Below are positions 24,635-33,948 of a DNA stretch of 64,000 nucleotides, in pieces. The notes beneath the pieces are model-generated. The model had not been told where the DNA came from. It did not search any database and saw only the letters and a program-made list of their open reading frames with translations. How positions within the stretch are numbered: the first letter of the stretch is position 1; every line of letters starts with the position of its first letter. The translations under genes were made by a program, and so were the position numbers. Source of the stretch: Marivirga harenae (GTDB lineage: Bacteria > Bacteroidota > Bacteroidia > Cytophagales > Cyclobacteriaceae); contig NZ_CP130565.1 in NCBI RefSeq assembly GCF_030534335.1, positions 2,563,501 through 2,627,500 on the forward strand, written 5' to 3'.

Positions 24635-25855
24635 TTACAAAGATACGTTTTTAGGCAGGCATAGGTAATATTTTTTAACTATTTTACTCATAGCTTTGAT
24701 ATTCGGTAGATCAGCAGCTTGGGCAATATCCATCAATTGTCCCCTCTTATTTATGATTTTAATACTTTTTCCACCTAATATATATGCAGAATTTGTTACC
24801 TCTCCATGGGAAATAAAGTAAGCAGCTTCTCGGTTCAGTAGCTTGTATTCTTGTGTGATTTTTCCTTTTAAAATATTTATGTCTGCTTTTTTTAGTGGAT
24901 CATTTCCTAATTTTATTTTAAATAGATCTCTTTGTAAAATACGTTTACTCAAGCTGCTTAATACTTTATCCGTATTATTTTCCCAAATTTTGATTGCATG
25001 CCAGATGTCAGAATCATCAAGTTTAGAAAATTGATGCACAATTTCAGGGTTATCTTGGAATTCCTCAAGTGAGAAGTCATTTTCTAAAAAATACTTTAAA
25101 GCGGGAGAAATTTGGTCTAAACTATGTACTTCTTTTGCTCTGCTAATTAAATGAACAAGCATTCGTTCTGCGCTTAAAGCGGTTTTGTGAAGGTAGACTT
25201 GCCAATACATCAATCTTCTGGCATTCAAAAAATTCTCAATACTATAAATTGCTTTTTCTTCTACCACTATTTCGTCTTCAATGACATTTAGATGACTGAT
25301 GATTCTATCTACGCTAATATTACCTTCAGAAACGCCCGTATAAAACGAATCTCGGTTGAGATAATCCAAGCGGTCAACATCCAACTGACTAGAGATTAAC
25401 TGATGAAAGAATTTCCTTTTATATGTATTCTTAAACATGGCTACTGCAGTATCCAATCGTCCTTCAAATTCTTGATTGAGCATTTTCATAAATTGCAGCG
25501 AAATATTCTCATGAGTAATTCCTTTTATGAGGCTATATTCCAGAGCATGTGAAAAAGGGCCATGTCCTATGTCGTGCAGTAAAATGGCAATTTGTGCAGA
25601 TTCATATTCCACATCATTTATCGCCACTTCTTTTTCCTTTAAATGGTCCAAAGCTAAGCCCATCAAATGGGTGGCGCCCAATGCGTGGTGAAAACGGGTA
25701 TGCGTTGCTCCAGGATAAACAAGCTCACTCAAACCCAATTGTCGAATTCTGCGTAGACGTTGAAAATACGAATGATTGAAAATACTGAAAAGTAATTCAC
25801 TTTTTATTGTAATGAATCCATAAATCGGATCGTTTACCTTTTTTAACTTCTTCAA
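24635..25855 (-). CDS. HD-domain phosphohydrolase (SAMHD1/dGTPase-like)
   Basis: 406 residues. The metal-binding HD motif is clear: H56/H57 in RFHHALG, H94-D95 in LLHDIGHGPFSH with H98 and H103, and the later D in SSQLDVDRLDYLNRD, as in SAMHD1/YpgQ-type dNTP triphosphohydrolases. Substrate not proven. First gene of the lpx operon on the minus strand, and head to head with porX with only 31 bases between start codons, so each promoter must lie partly in the other gene. Confidence 0.85.
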   Translation of the reverse strand: MKKLKKVNDPIYGFITIKSELLFSIFNHSYFQRLRRIRQLGLSELVYPGATHTRFHHALGATHLMGLALDHLKEKEVAINDVEYESAQIAILLHDIGHGPFSHALEYSLIKGITHENISLQFMKMLNQEFEGRLDTAVAMFKNTYKRKFFHQLISSQLDVDRLDYLNRDSFYTGVSEGNISVDRIISHLNVIEDEIVVEEKAIYSIENFLNARRLMYWQVYLHKTALSAERMLVHLISRAKEVHSLDQISPALKYFLENDFSLEEFQDNPEIVHQFSKLDDSDIWHAIKIWENNTDKVLSSLSKRILQRDLFKIKLGNDPLKKADINILKGKITQEYKLLNREAAYFISHGEVTNSAYILGGKSIKIINKRGQLMDIAQAADLPNIKAMSKIVKKYYLCLPKNVSL

Positions 25856-25886
25856 ATCAAATAATTTTAAAGCTCAAATATACACT

Positions 25887-27449
25887 ATGCAAAATTACCA
25901 AATCTTGTGGGCAGATGACGAAATTGATCTGCTAAAACCACATATTATATTTTTAGAAAACAAAGGTTATCAAATTACTCCGGTAAATAATGGTTCGGAG
26001 GCAGTAGATTTATGTAAAGAACAAAAATTTGATATTGTTTTTCTTGATGAAAATATGCCTGGCATGACGGGTTTGGAGACTCTTAGTATAATAAAAGGCT
26101 TTAAACCCAACTTACCGGTAGTTATGATTACCAAAAGTGAGGAAGAATATATAATGGAAGAAGCAATCGGGTCTAAAATCGCAGACTACTTGATTAAGCC
26201 ATTGAATCCAAATCAAATCTTATTGTCGGTAAAAAAGTTATTAGATAATCAAAGATTGGTCACCGAAAAAACTAACCAAAGCTACCAACAGGATTTTCGC
26301 AATATAAGTATGGCATTTGGTGATAATATGGATCATCAGGAATGGGCTGACATGTATAAAAAATTGGTCTTTTGGGATTTAGAGATTGACCAAACTGATG
26401 ATCAAAGTATGTCAGAAGTCCTCTCTATGCAACATCTGGAAGCCAACTCTAACTTCGCCAAGTTTATAGATGATAATTATGAAGACTGGTTAAATGATTA
26501 TCAAGATGAAGCTCCTTTATTAAGTCATAAACTAATGGAGGAAAAGGTATTTACAAAGTTAGGAGATGAACCAGTATTCTTCATCGTCATAGATAATTTA
26601 AGATTTGACCAGTGGAAATTACTGGAGCCCGAAATCCTGAAATATTTTAACATCGAAGAAGAAGATAATTACTATTCAATACTACCTACTACCACTGCTT
26701 ATGCTCGAAATTCAATTTTCTCAGGCTTATTACCTGATGAAATGGCCAATAAGCACCCTGATTTGTGGGTAACTGAAGATGACGATGAAGGGAAGAATAA
26801 TTTTGAAGACAAATTTCTGGAGAGACAGCTCAAACGAAAAAATATCTCTGGGAAATATACATATAACAAAATAGTAAATGTAAATCAAGGAAAGCAGGTT
26901 TTAGACCAGGTTTCAGCCATGATGGATCATGATTTAAATGTACTGGTCTATAATTTCGTGGATATGCTTTCTCATGCTCGAACTGATATGAAAATGATTC
27001 GCGAGCTGGCTCCTGATGAATCTGCTTACCGATCTTTAACTAAAAGTTGGTTTTTACATTCACCTCTCTTAGAATTATTGAAGAGAATTTCTTCCAAAAA
27101 GGCAAAGGTCGTTATCACCACAGACCATGGTACCATCAGAGTAAAGAAGCCTTTTAAAATTGTTGGGGACAGAAATGTAAATAGTAATTTAAGGTATAAG
27201 CAAGGGAAGAACCTAGGATTTAAAAAGAACAATGATGTTCTGGAGGCTGCTAAACCAGAGAGATTTCACTTACCTAAGCTGAATGTGAGCACGTCTTACG
27301 TATTCACCAAAGGAGAAAGCTTTTTTGCTTACCCAAACAATTATAATTACTACGTAAATTACTTTAAAGATACCTTTCAACATGGAGGAGTTTCAATGGA
27401 AGAAATGATAATTCCCATTATTTCATTAACTTCGAAGGATGGAAAGTGA
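25887..27449 (+). CDS. porX: T9SS response regulator PorX (receiver + PglZ domain)
   Basis: 520 residues. Receiver domain at about 1-125: acidic pair D10-D11, phospho-acceptor D54 in VFLDENMPG, conserved Lys in LIKPLNP. A helical linker is followed by a PglZ / alkaline-phosphatase-like domain (about 210-520) with LPTTTAYARN (nucleophile Thr region), VVITTDHGTIRV (metal ligands) and HGGVSMEEMIIP. PorX, with the kinase PorY, controls and supports type IX secretion in Porphyromonas and relatives; characterised PorX proteins are zinc-dependent phosphodiesterases. The T9SS-tailed proteins in this window are likely clients of the system. Overlaps tsaE by 11 bases. Confidence 0.93.
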   Translation: MQNYQILWADDEIDLLKPHIIFLENKGYQITPVNNGSEAVDLCKEQKFDIVFLDENMPGMTGLETLSIIKGFKPNLPVVMITKSEEEYIMEEAIGSKIADYLIKPLNPNQILLSVKKLLDNQRLVTEKTNQSYQQDFRNISMAFGDNMDHQEWADMYKKLVFWDLEIDQTDDQSMSEVLSMQHLEANSNFAKFIDDNYEDWLNDYQDEAPLLSHKLMEEKVFTKLGDEPVFFIVIDNLRFDQWKLLEPEILKYFNIEEEDNYYSILPTTTAYARNSIFSGLLPDEMANKHPDLWVTEDDDEGKNNFEDKFLERQLKRKNISGKYTYNKIVNVNQGKQVLDQVSAMMDHDLNVLVYNFVDMLSHARTDMKMIRELAPDESAYRSLTKSWFLHSPLLELLKRISSKKAKVVITTDHGTIRVKKPFKIVGDRNVNSNLRYKQGKNLGFKKNNDVLEAAKPERFHLPKLNVSTSYVFTKGESFFAYPNNYNYYVNYFKDTFQHGGVSMEEMIIPIISLTSKDGK

Positions 27450-27888
27450 AATCTCTGAAATTATATCATTTTCGGATGTAGAAATAAAAGATTTACGCAA
27501 AACTGTAGCTGAGATTTATGATTTTGGTAAAAGTTATAATATTTGGCTTTTCAAAGCAGAAATGGGTGGGGGAAAAACTACATTCATAAGCAAATTATGT
27601 GAGTTTCTAGAAGTGGATGATCATGTGAGCAGTCCTACATTTGCCCTAGTAAATGAATACAGGTCGGAAAAGGCACAGGAGATATTTCATTTTGATTTTT
27701 ACAGAATTAAAAATGAACAAGAAGCATTCGAAATTGGGGTAGAAGATTATTTTTACTCTGGGAAGCTTTGTTTAATTGAATGGCCGGAAATGATCCCTTC
27801 TTTTATTCCTGATCGATTTTTATTGATTGAGATTGGTCTTTCCAATGATAGATCCAAAAGGAATTTTAAAATAAGTAAACATGGCTAA
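27439..27888 (+). CDS. tsaE: tRNA t6A biosynthesis ATPase TsaE
   Basis: 149-residue P-loop protein required with TsaB and TsaD to transfer the threonylcarbamoyl group to tRNA. Walker A is GGGKTTF (about residues 43-49); VSSPTFALVNEY, FHFDFYRIK and LIEWPEMI are the family signatures. It overlaps porX at its start and ald at its end. Co-transcription with porX appears to be an arrangement of convenience. Confidence 0.92.
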   Translation: MESEISEIISFSDVEIKDLRKTVAEIYDFGKSYNIWLFKAEMGGGKTTFISKLCEFLEVDDHVSSPTFALVNEYRSEKAQEIFHFDFYRIKNEQEAFEIGVEDYFYSGKLCLIEWPEMIPSFIPDRFLLIEIGLSNDRSKRNFKISKHG

Positions 27889-29110
27889 AGAAGTTTCTAG
27901 AAAAGGCTTTGATGTTCTGGCGCGGAAAAGTGCGCTCTATCCGCAAGAAGAATTGCTGGAAGTTGAACGAGGTAAAAATGCTATGCAGATTGGGGTTCCC
28001 AATGAGATTTCACTTCAAGAAAAAAGAGTGCCCTTAACCCCTGGCGCTGTTGCTTTATTAACCAATAATGGCCATGAAGTAATAGTCGAGAGTGGAATGG
28101 GCCTAAGTAGTAACTTTCCCGATAATGAATACAGTGATGCTGGAGCAAAGATTGTTTATTCTGCCAAGGAAGCATTCGAAGCTCAATTGGTGGTTAAAAT
28201 CGAGCCCCCAATCAAAAGAGAAATCGAGATGTTCAAACCTGGTAGTTTCTTAATTTCTGCTCTTCAATTTGGACAGCTAAATAAGGAATACTTTGAATTA
28301 TTGAATCAGAAAAGAATCAATGCTATTGGTATTGAATTAATAGAAGATAAAGTAGGTGGAATGCCTGTAGTGCGCGCCATGAGCGAAATTGCAGGAATTT
28401 CCGCAATTCAGATAGCCACTGAATTATTAAGTAATTTAAATGACGGCAAAGGGATAATCTTAGGGGGAATTACAGGAGTAAGACCAACGAAAGTTGTGAT
28501 TCTGGGTGCAGGAACCGTGGGTGAGTATGCGGCAAGAGCTGCTTTAGGTCTTGGCGCTAACATTGAAATTTATGATAATCACATCTATAAATTAAGAAGA
28601 ATCAAACATGCAATCGGGCAACCTGTTCATACTAGTACTTTGGACACTGTTATGCTCAGTGACTCATTAATGGAAGCTGATGTTTTGATTTGTGCTATCA
28701 GGGCTGAAAAAGGTAGAAATCGCTGCATTATTACAGAGGAAATGGTTATGAATATGCGTAAAAATGCTGTAATTATTGACGTGAGCATTGATCAAGGTGG
28801 TTGTGTGGAAACATCAGAAGTTACTTCACATGATAATCCTACTTTCAAAAAATTTGATGTTATTCACTACTGCGTTCCCAATATTGCTTCTCGTGTTTCT
28901 AGAACGGCAAGCAATGTAGTTAGTAATATCTTAACGCCCATGTTGCTACAAGCAGGAGATGTCGGAGGTATTGAAGAAATGATATTCAGCCATTCCTGGT
29001 TTATGAAAGGAGTTTACACTTATAAAGGAAGTTTGACTAATATGCATTTAGCAAAAAAATTCAACTTAAAATATAAAGAATTAAGTCTCCTGATGGCTGC
29101 TCGTTTCTAA
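27881..29110 (+). CDS. ald: Alanine dehydrogenase
   Basis: 409 residues. NAD-dependent conversion of alanine to pyruvate and ammonia (or the reverse). After an N-terminal extension of about 35 residues seen in Bacteroidota members, the family motifs follow: IGVPNEISLQEKRVPLTPGAV, VKIEPP, the Rossmann motif VVILGAGTVGEYAARAALGLGA, VIIDVSIDQGGCVETS and HYCVPNIASRVSRTAS. Overlaps the tsaE end by eight bases. Confidence 0.93.
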   Translation: MAKEVSRKGFDVLARKSALYPQEELLEVERGKNAMQIGVPNEISLQEKRVPLTPGAVALLTNNGHEVIVESGMGLSSNFPDNEYSDAGAKIVYSAKEAFEAQLVVKIEPPIKREIEMFKPGSFLISALQFGQLNKEYFELLNQKRINAIGIELIEDKVGGMPVVRAMSEIAGISAIQIATELLSNLNDGKGIILGGITGVRPTKVVILGAGTVGEYAARAALGLGANIEIYDNHIYKLRRIKHAIGQPVHTSTLDTVMLSDSLMEADVLICAIRAEKGRNRCIITEEMVMNMRKNAVIIDVSIDQGGCVETSEVTSHDNPTFKKFDVIHYCVPNIASRVSRTASNVVSNILTPMLLQAGDVGGIEEMIFSHSWFMKGVYTYKGSLTNMHLAKKFNLKYKELSLLMAARF

Positions 29111-29527
29111 TCTGTAAAACCGTAATTAAATTCAAATTACTAAATTCAATCAGTATTTCACTGCGTCTTTGATTTCATTATTAGTAAATTGAAAGAACAA
29201 GGAATAGTATTTTTTTAGAGTACGTATCTGATTAATACTAGATTATTTTTGCTTATGCCATATCGTGATTTTCAGGAAACAGCCTGTCATTATTGCAGCT
29301 TTTTGACTATATGGCGCATCGAATCAAAAAGTTGAAATTCATTTTAAAATAATTTCAATTTCTTTGCAGTATTGATGTAAATGACTGATAGTAAGAGTTT
29401 TAAAATATTTTTTTTTTCTAAAGTCCTATGATTTTCTGGCGAAACTGTGTTTAGATGCATAATGATTGCTTAGTCAAAAGTCGATTTAGAATAAATTCTT
29501 TATATTTAATAAACGAAAAATTTACTT
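29111..29527. other. Intergenic region between ald and proC
   Basis: 417 bases without a supported gene. It holds an inverted repeat CAGCTTTTTGA (29296-29306) / TCAAAAAGTTG (29324-29334), 11 bp with one G-U pair and a 17-base loop. The region before proC is A/T-rich and contains a weak -7-like TATATTTA. No known riboswitch was recognised. Confidence 0.4.
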
Positions 29528-30334
29528 ATGAAAGTACTAGTAATAGGAGCCGGTAATATGGGGTTGGCTTATGCAAAAGCCCTTGTGAAATCAGAATTCC
29601 TTTCAAATCATAATCTAATGATTTCTGATACCAGCCCTGAAAAAACTGAGGAATTGAAAAAAATCAGTCGTTTTGATGTTTACACTAATCTATCTGACTG
29701 CCTTCCAAAATCAGATATAATATTTATTGCGGTTAAGCCTTATCACTCGGAAGAATTATTTGCGGAATTAAAACCAATGATGACTCCAGATCAAATTGCT
29801 ATATCGATTATGGCCGGTGTTACCATCAAAAGTATGCAAGATGGCTTGGGAATCAGAAAGGTAGTTAGAGCAATGCCAAACCTTCCGGCTCAGGTAGGTA
29901 AAGGATTAACCTCGTTTACTGCTTCCGATGAAGTATCTAGATTAGAGTTATCAACAGTAGAAAGTCTATTAGATACAACAGGTCGTTCAGTAAGACTCGA
30001 TACCGAAAATGATGTAGATGCTTCTACAGGTATTTCAGGTAGCGGACCTGCATACGTTTTTTACTTCATGCAGTCCATGATGGAAGCAGCGAAAAAGATG
30101 GGATTTTCCGATCATGATTCTAAAGTTTTAGTAGGAACTACTTTTGAAGGTGCTGTAGAACTATTCAATAAATCAGATTTAACGCCAGAAGGCTGGATGA
30201 AAAGGGTAGCTTCCAAAGGGGGTACTACACGTGCAGCTCTAGATTCAATGGAAGATAATAATATTAAGCAATTGATTGAAGAAGCAGCTTATGCGGCCTT
30301 TAATAGAGCTGTTGAATTAGGTAAAGAATCATAA
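29528..30334 (+). CDS. proC: Pyrroline-5-carboxylate reductase
   Basis: Last step of proline synthesis: NAD(P)H-dependent reduction of pyrroline-5-carboxylate. 268 residues: N-terminal Rossmann motif VIGAGNMGLAYAKAL, IFIAVKPYH, VVRAMPNLPAQVGKG and the C-terminal SGSGPAYVFYFMQSMMEAAKK and VASKGGTTRAAL motifs. First gene of a proC-proB-proA cluster that holds the whole route from glutamate. Confidence 0.95.
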   Translation: MKVLVIGAGNMGLAYAKALVKSEFLSNHNLMISDTSPEKTEELKKISRFDVYTNLSDCLPKSDIIFIAVKPYHSEELFAELKPMMTPDQIAISIMAGVTIKSMQDGLGIRKVVRAMPNLPAQVGKGLTSFTASDEVSRLELSTVESLLDTTGRSVRLDTENDVDASTGISGSGPAYVFYFMQSMMEAAKKMGFSDHDSKVLVGTTFEGAVELFNKSDLTPEGWMKRVASKGGTTRAALDSMEDNNIKQLIEEAAYAAFNRAVELGKES

Positions 30335-30345
30335 ATTTTTGAATT

Positions 30346-31137
30346 GTGAAAACACATAGTAAAAGAATAGTAGTTAAAATAGGAACCAATGTGATGACCA
30401 ATAAGGATAATCGGATTGTGGTTCCTATTTTAAAGAGAATTGTTGACCAAGTGGCACGACTTTATGAGGAAGATGTGATGACAGTACTTATTTCATCGGG
30501 TTCAGTAATAGCAGGTAAAGAAGTGCTTGATGATAATGAAATAGATACGATTGATAATGCAGCCCAAAGAAGACAGGTATACTCTGCTGTAGGTCAACCG
30601 AGGATGATGCGTCATTATTACAGCATCTTTCATGATTATGGAATGAGATGTGCACAAGTCTTGGCTACCAAAAGAGATTTCGATTTCGGAAGACATAGAG
30701 ACAATATGATTAACTGCTACGAAGGCTTACTGTCGCAGGGAATCATTCCTATTGCTAATGAAGATGACGCTGTTTCTTTATCAATGTCAATGTTCTCGGA
30801 TAATGATGAATTAGCTAGTTTAGTAGCTGAACTGATCGATGCTGATGCTTTAATTTTGCTGACTGATACAGATGGTATTTTTGATGGACACCCAGATCAT
30901 GATGATTCAAACGTCATTAAAAGTGTAAGTACTGATCAGGAAGTGGAACAATTTATCCAGGAATCCGATAAAAAAGAAGGAGAAGGACGAGGAGGAATGG
31001 AATCCAAGATTAATGTGGCTAAGGGTGCTGCCTCCAAGGATATTGTTACTTACATCGCAAATGGTAAACGTGAAGATGTTATCATTGATATTGTTCATGG
31101 AAAAGATGTAGGGACAAGGATTTATAAAGAAGATTAA
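30346..31137 (+). CDS. proB: Glutamate 5-kinase
   Basis: First step of proline synthesis, phosphorylating glutamate. 263 residues of amino-acid-kinase fold: RIVVKIGTNVMT, VLISSGSVIAGKE, PIANEDDAVS, ALILLTDTDGIFDGHP and a GMESKINVAKGA motif. The C-terminal PUA domain of E. coli ProB (367 residues) is absent, as in several other bacteria. GTG start at 30346, 11 bases after the proC stop. Confidence 0.93.
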   Translation: MKTHSKRIVVKIGTNVMTNKDNRIVVPILKRIVDQVARLYEEDVMTVLISSGSVIAGKEVLDDNEIDTIDNAAQRRQVYSAVGQPRMMRHYYSIFHDYGMRCAQVLATKRDFDFGRHRDNMINCYEGLLSQGIIPIANEDDAVSLSMSMFSDNDELASLVAELIDADALILLTDTDGIFDGHPDHDDSNVIKSVSTDQEVEQFIQESDKKEGEGRGGMESKINVAKGAASKDIVTYIANGKREDVIIDIVHGKDVGTRIYKED

Positions 31138-31187
31138 TACTCTTTAACTTCTTCTAATATTATTTTGAACTAAATTTTAATGCTTTT

Positions 31188-32387
31188 ATGAAGCTCTTAA
31201 ATACAGAATTAAAAAACGCAGTTTTACAGTCGATGATTGATAATCTTGATAAAGAAAGAGAAGCAATCATTGCTGCAAACAAAAAAGATTTAGATGCTTT
31301 CGATAGAGATGATCAAGCACTTTACGATCGATTGGTAGTAGATTCAGCGAAAGTTGACGATATGATCCGTGCGGTTCGTGAGGTGAAAGATCAAGATGAT
31401 CCGGTTGGTACTGTTATAAGTCAAGATACGCTGGAGAATGGATTAAAAATTACCAATAAAGCAGCGCCTTTTGGCACGATCATGATAATTTATGAATCTA
31501 GACCAGATGTTACAATTGAAGCAGCTGTTTTAGCATTTAAGGCTAACAACAAAATATTACTGAAAGGTGGTAAAGAAGCCCACCATAGTAATGAAGAATT
31601 AGTTAAATGTTGGCATCAGTCATTGAAAGATAACGGTTTAGCTGAGAGCTGGATTCAGTATCTTAAAATGGATAGGCCTACTACTCAGGAATTTTTGAGA
31701 AATCCAGATCAGCCGTTAGATTTGATAGTTCCGAGAGGTGGAGAGCGATTGATTGATTTTGTAAAAGAACATGCAACATGTGCGGTATTGGTAAGCGGGA
31801 GAGGAAACAACTTTGCTTATATCGCTGCTGATGCTGATATGGAAAAAGTCATTACAGTATTAGTTAACGCAAAAACAGATAAAATTTCGGGATGTAATGC
31901 CTTAGATAAAATTTTGGTGGATGAAAATCATCCTAAATTTGAAGAGACATTGAAAGCTATTGAAAAAGCTTTATCTGATAAAGGTGTTCAAATCGTTGCT
32001 AGCGACAAAGTTATTGGTCAGCTGGAGACTAATGAAAAAATCGATAGCGAAGAGGTTTGGTATGAGGAGTTCTTGGCAATGAAAGCTGCAATGTCTTCAG
32101 TAAATGGTTTAGATGATGCGATTGAGTTTATCAATAAATATTCTGGAGGACACTCTAATATAATTTTAACGGAAACTCAAGAGGACGCAGAAAAATTTAT
32201 GGAGCAAATTGACAGTGCTGCTGTTTATCATAATGCTTCCACTCGATTTACTGACGGTGGTCAAATGGGAGTTGGAGCTGAATTAGCAATTAGTACAGAT
32301 AAATTGCACCACAGAGGACCATTAGGATTAAAACAACTAGTCACTAACAAATACTATGTTTTAGGAAATGGACAAGTAAGGAAATAG
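31188..32387 (+). CDS. proA: Glutamate-5-semialdehyde dehydrogenase
   Basis: Second step of proline synthesis: reduces gamma-glutamyl phosphate to the semialdehyde. 399 residues. Aldehyde dehydrogenase fold with APFGTIMIIYESRPDVT, LLKGGKEAHHSN, the catalytic-cysteine region TDKISGCNALDKILV, and the C-terminal ASTRFTDGGQMGVGAELAIST and HHRGPLGL motifs of ProA. Ends the proline operon, followed by a strong terminator. Confidence 0.95.
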   Translation: MKLLNTELKNAVLQSMIDNLDKEREAIIAANKKDLDAFDRDDQALYDRLVVDSAKVDDMIRAVREVKDQDDPVGTVISQDTLENGLKITNKAAPFGTIMIIYESRPDVTIEAAVLAFKANNKILLKGGKEAHHSNEELVKCWHQSLKDNGLAESWIQYLKMDRPTTQEFLRNPDQPLDLIVPRGGERLIDFVKEHATCAVLVSGRGNNFAYIAADADMEKVITVLVNAKTDKISGCNALDKILVDENHPKFEETLKAIEKALSDKGVQIVASDKVIGQLETNEKIDSEEVWYEEFLAMKAAMSSVNGLDDAIEFINKYSGGHSNIILTETQEDAEKFMEQIDSAAVYHNASTRFTDGGQMGVGAELAISTDKLHHRGPLGLKQLVTNKYYVLGNGQVRK

Positions 32388-32410
32388 TTGTAAAGGTTCG
32401 ACTATTTACA

Positions 32411-32446
32411 AAAAAGGTTTACTATGAATTAGTAAACCTTTTTTTT
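32411..32446. terminator. Bidirectional terminator after proA
   Basis: GGTTTACTA (32416-32424) pairs with TAGTAAACC (32430-32438), flanked by an A run on the left and eight T on the right. It serves proA (+) and probably the convergent gene ending at 32455 (-). Confidence 0.85.
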
Positions 32447-32454
32447 GTCATATA

Positions 32455-33159
32455 CTAAAGGCGATAAGCTAGCTGAAGGCCAAGTCTTAACCTTATCATT
32501 CCTCCAGTTTGCAAGTCGCTCATTTGACCATTTTTAGTAAAAAATTTGTCAGGCTTTGCAAGACTCTTATTTATTTCTGAGTATTCTAGTACATATCGGT
32601 ATCCCACACCCACGAATAGCGTGAAGTAGAACGGATCATAATTATATATCTTTCCTAGTTTCAAATTTAGCCCAGGCACAATTCGGTCTACTCTTGAGTC
32701 ATAAAATCTGTAATATTCACAATCGCCAAACTGGTCATTGCAACTATAGCCGGCTATCCTTTCCGATTTAAAACTGGTCCAATAAAATTGTGGTTCAATA
32801 TCAAGAAATGTTAGAGAATTCTGGGGGTAACTTTCTTTTAGATCTAGGAAAAAACGATAATAGAAGTAAGCCTTTATACCGTAAACATCAGTATACCAAC
32901 TTTGCTCATTTTGTTGTTTAAGCCCTTCAATGTTATATATGTATCCTATCTCCCCGCCAATTGCCCTGTTTTCGCTTAAAGTTTTCATTAATCCAATATC
33001 TATTGAATTATAATTCTCAAAGGAGGAACTAAGAGACAAATAGGAAAGAGTTAGCGAAGTATTTTTAGGTCTACTATCAGCATCAATTGAATCGTTTTGT
33101 GCAAAACAAATCGAACTTGAGAAGCCTAACAATAGTATGACAATAAGGAACTTATTCAT
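32455..33159 (-). CDS. Predicted outer-membrane beta-barrel protein
   Basis: About 234 residues from ATG 33159, which gives a clean signal peptide (MNKFLIVILLLGFSSSICFAQ). The rest alternates short aromatic strands (LTLSYLSLSSSFENYNSI, YFYYRFFLDLKE, PFYFTLFVGVGYRYV) and ends LRLGLQLAYRL. A terminal strand with alternating residues is typical of outer-membrane barrels. It overlaps the upstream LVIVD lipoprotein stop by eight bases, so it belongs to the same operon. Specific function unknown. Confidence 0.65.
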   Translation of the reverse strand: MNKFLIVILLLGFSSSICFAQNDSIDADSRPKNTSLTLSYLSLSSSFENYNSIDIGLMKTLSENRAIGGEIGYIYNIEGLKQQNEQSWYTDVYGIKAYFYYRFFLDLKESYPQNSLTFLDIEPQFYWTSFKSERIAGYSCNDQFGDCEYYRFYDSRVDRIVPGLNLKLGKIYNYDPFYFTLFVGVGYRYVLEYSEINKSLAKPDKFFTKNGQMSDLQTGGMIRLRLGLQLAYRL

Positions 33160-33925
33160 TTGTCTGGACACTCATTATTTGACTTAATTCTTTTAAATGA
33201 TGTGGGTCTTCATAGTCATATTGAAAAATACCATTTTTTCCCGTAATAATTAATTGCTTCCGTCCATAATTAGTGATTACATCATAGCTAGGGATGCTGT
33301 CATAATGGGAAACTAACTGGGGATTGGCTCTGTCTTTAATGTTAAAAACTTTAAATCCAAAATCTCCTTCACAAACAAAGAGGACTGTATCGCTAACCGA
33401 AAGCCCATGTGGGTTTTGCATTGGAATTGTATTCAATAATTGAGGATTTCTCAAATCTGACACATCCACAACCTCCATTCTATCATTTCCGGTCTGGCAG
33501 GTTGTTCCGCTTCGTAGGGTCACATAGGCTATACTATTTGAAACGACAACCGGATCACAAGCAAAGGAATGTTCAAAATCAGACAGGTAATTTGGGACAG
33601 GATCATTTTCAACAGAATAGATTTTCATCCCCCATTGAGTCCCCAAAAACAGATAGTTTTCGTATGGAAAAATAGTTTCTACTCCATCTCCCACATTTTC
33701 AGCACCTAGCAGTCTAGGGCTATCAGGATTACTAATATCAAAGGTCTTTAGTGTACTTTCATCAACTATGTAAAGATAACCTTTTAGGAATGTAAACCTG
33801 GCCATTGAGCCACCTTTACCTTCACCAGAAGCATCAAATTCTGATTCACTCATACATGATGAGAAAACCACTAAAATAACTAAAAGAAATGTTTTTAATA
33901 AAGAAAATAGTTTAAAATTTTTCAT
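33152..33925 (-). CDS. LVIVD-repeat lipoprotein
   Basis: 257 residues: lipoprotein signal ending VVFSSC (Cys24), then repeats of the LVIVD type (LYIVDESTLKTFDISNPDSP, MEVVDVSDLRNPQLLNTI, FKVFNIKDRANPQLVSHY), which fold as a beta-propeller. Two Cys in the middle (ACDPV, TTCQTG) may form a disulfide. Surface or periplasmic. It follows a second LVIVD lipoprotein by 23 bases and overlaps the barrel gene downstream. Confidence 0.75.
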   Translation of the reverse strand: MKNFKLFSLLKTFLLVILVVFSSCMSESEFDASGEGKGGSMARFTFLKGYLYIVDESTLKTFDISNPDSPRLLGAENVGDGVETIFPYENYLFLGTQWGMKIYSVENDPVPNYLSDFEHSFACDPVVVSNSIAYVTLRSGTTCQTGNDRMEVVDVSDLRNPQLLNTIPMQNPHGLSVSDTVLFVCEGDFGFKVFNIKDRANPQLVSHYDSIPSYDVITNYGRKQLIITGKNGIFQYDYEDPHHLKELSQIMSVQTNE

Positions 33926-33948
33926 GACGTAAAGATAGTTTTAGGAGA

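Noticed and set aside
24635-25855. HD-domain protein as an anti-phage dNTP-depleting defence enzyme
   Set aside because: Its place at the head of the conserved lpx operon and lack of defence neighbours favour a housekeeping role.
25887-27449. PglZ domain as part of a BREX or Pgl phage defence system
   Set aside because: The N-terminal receiver domain identifies PorX, and no BREX genes are nearby.
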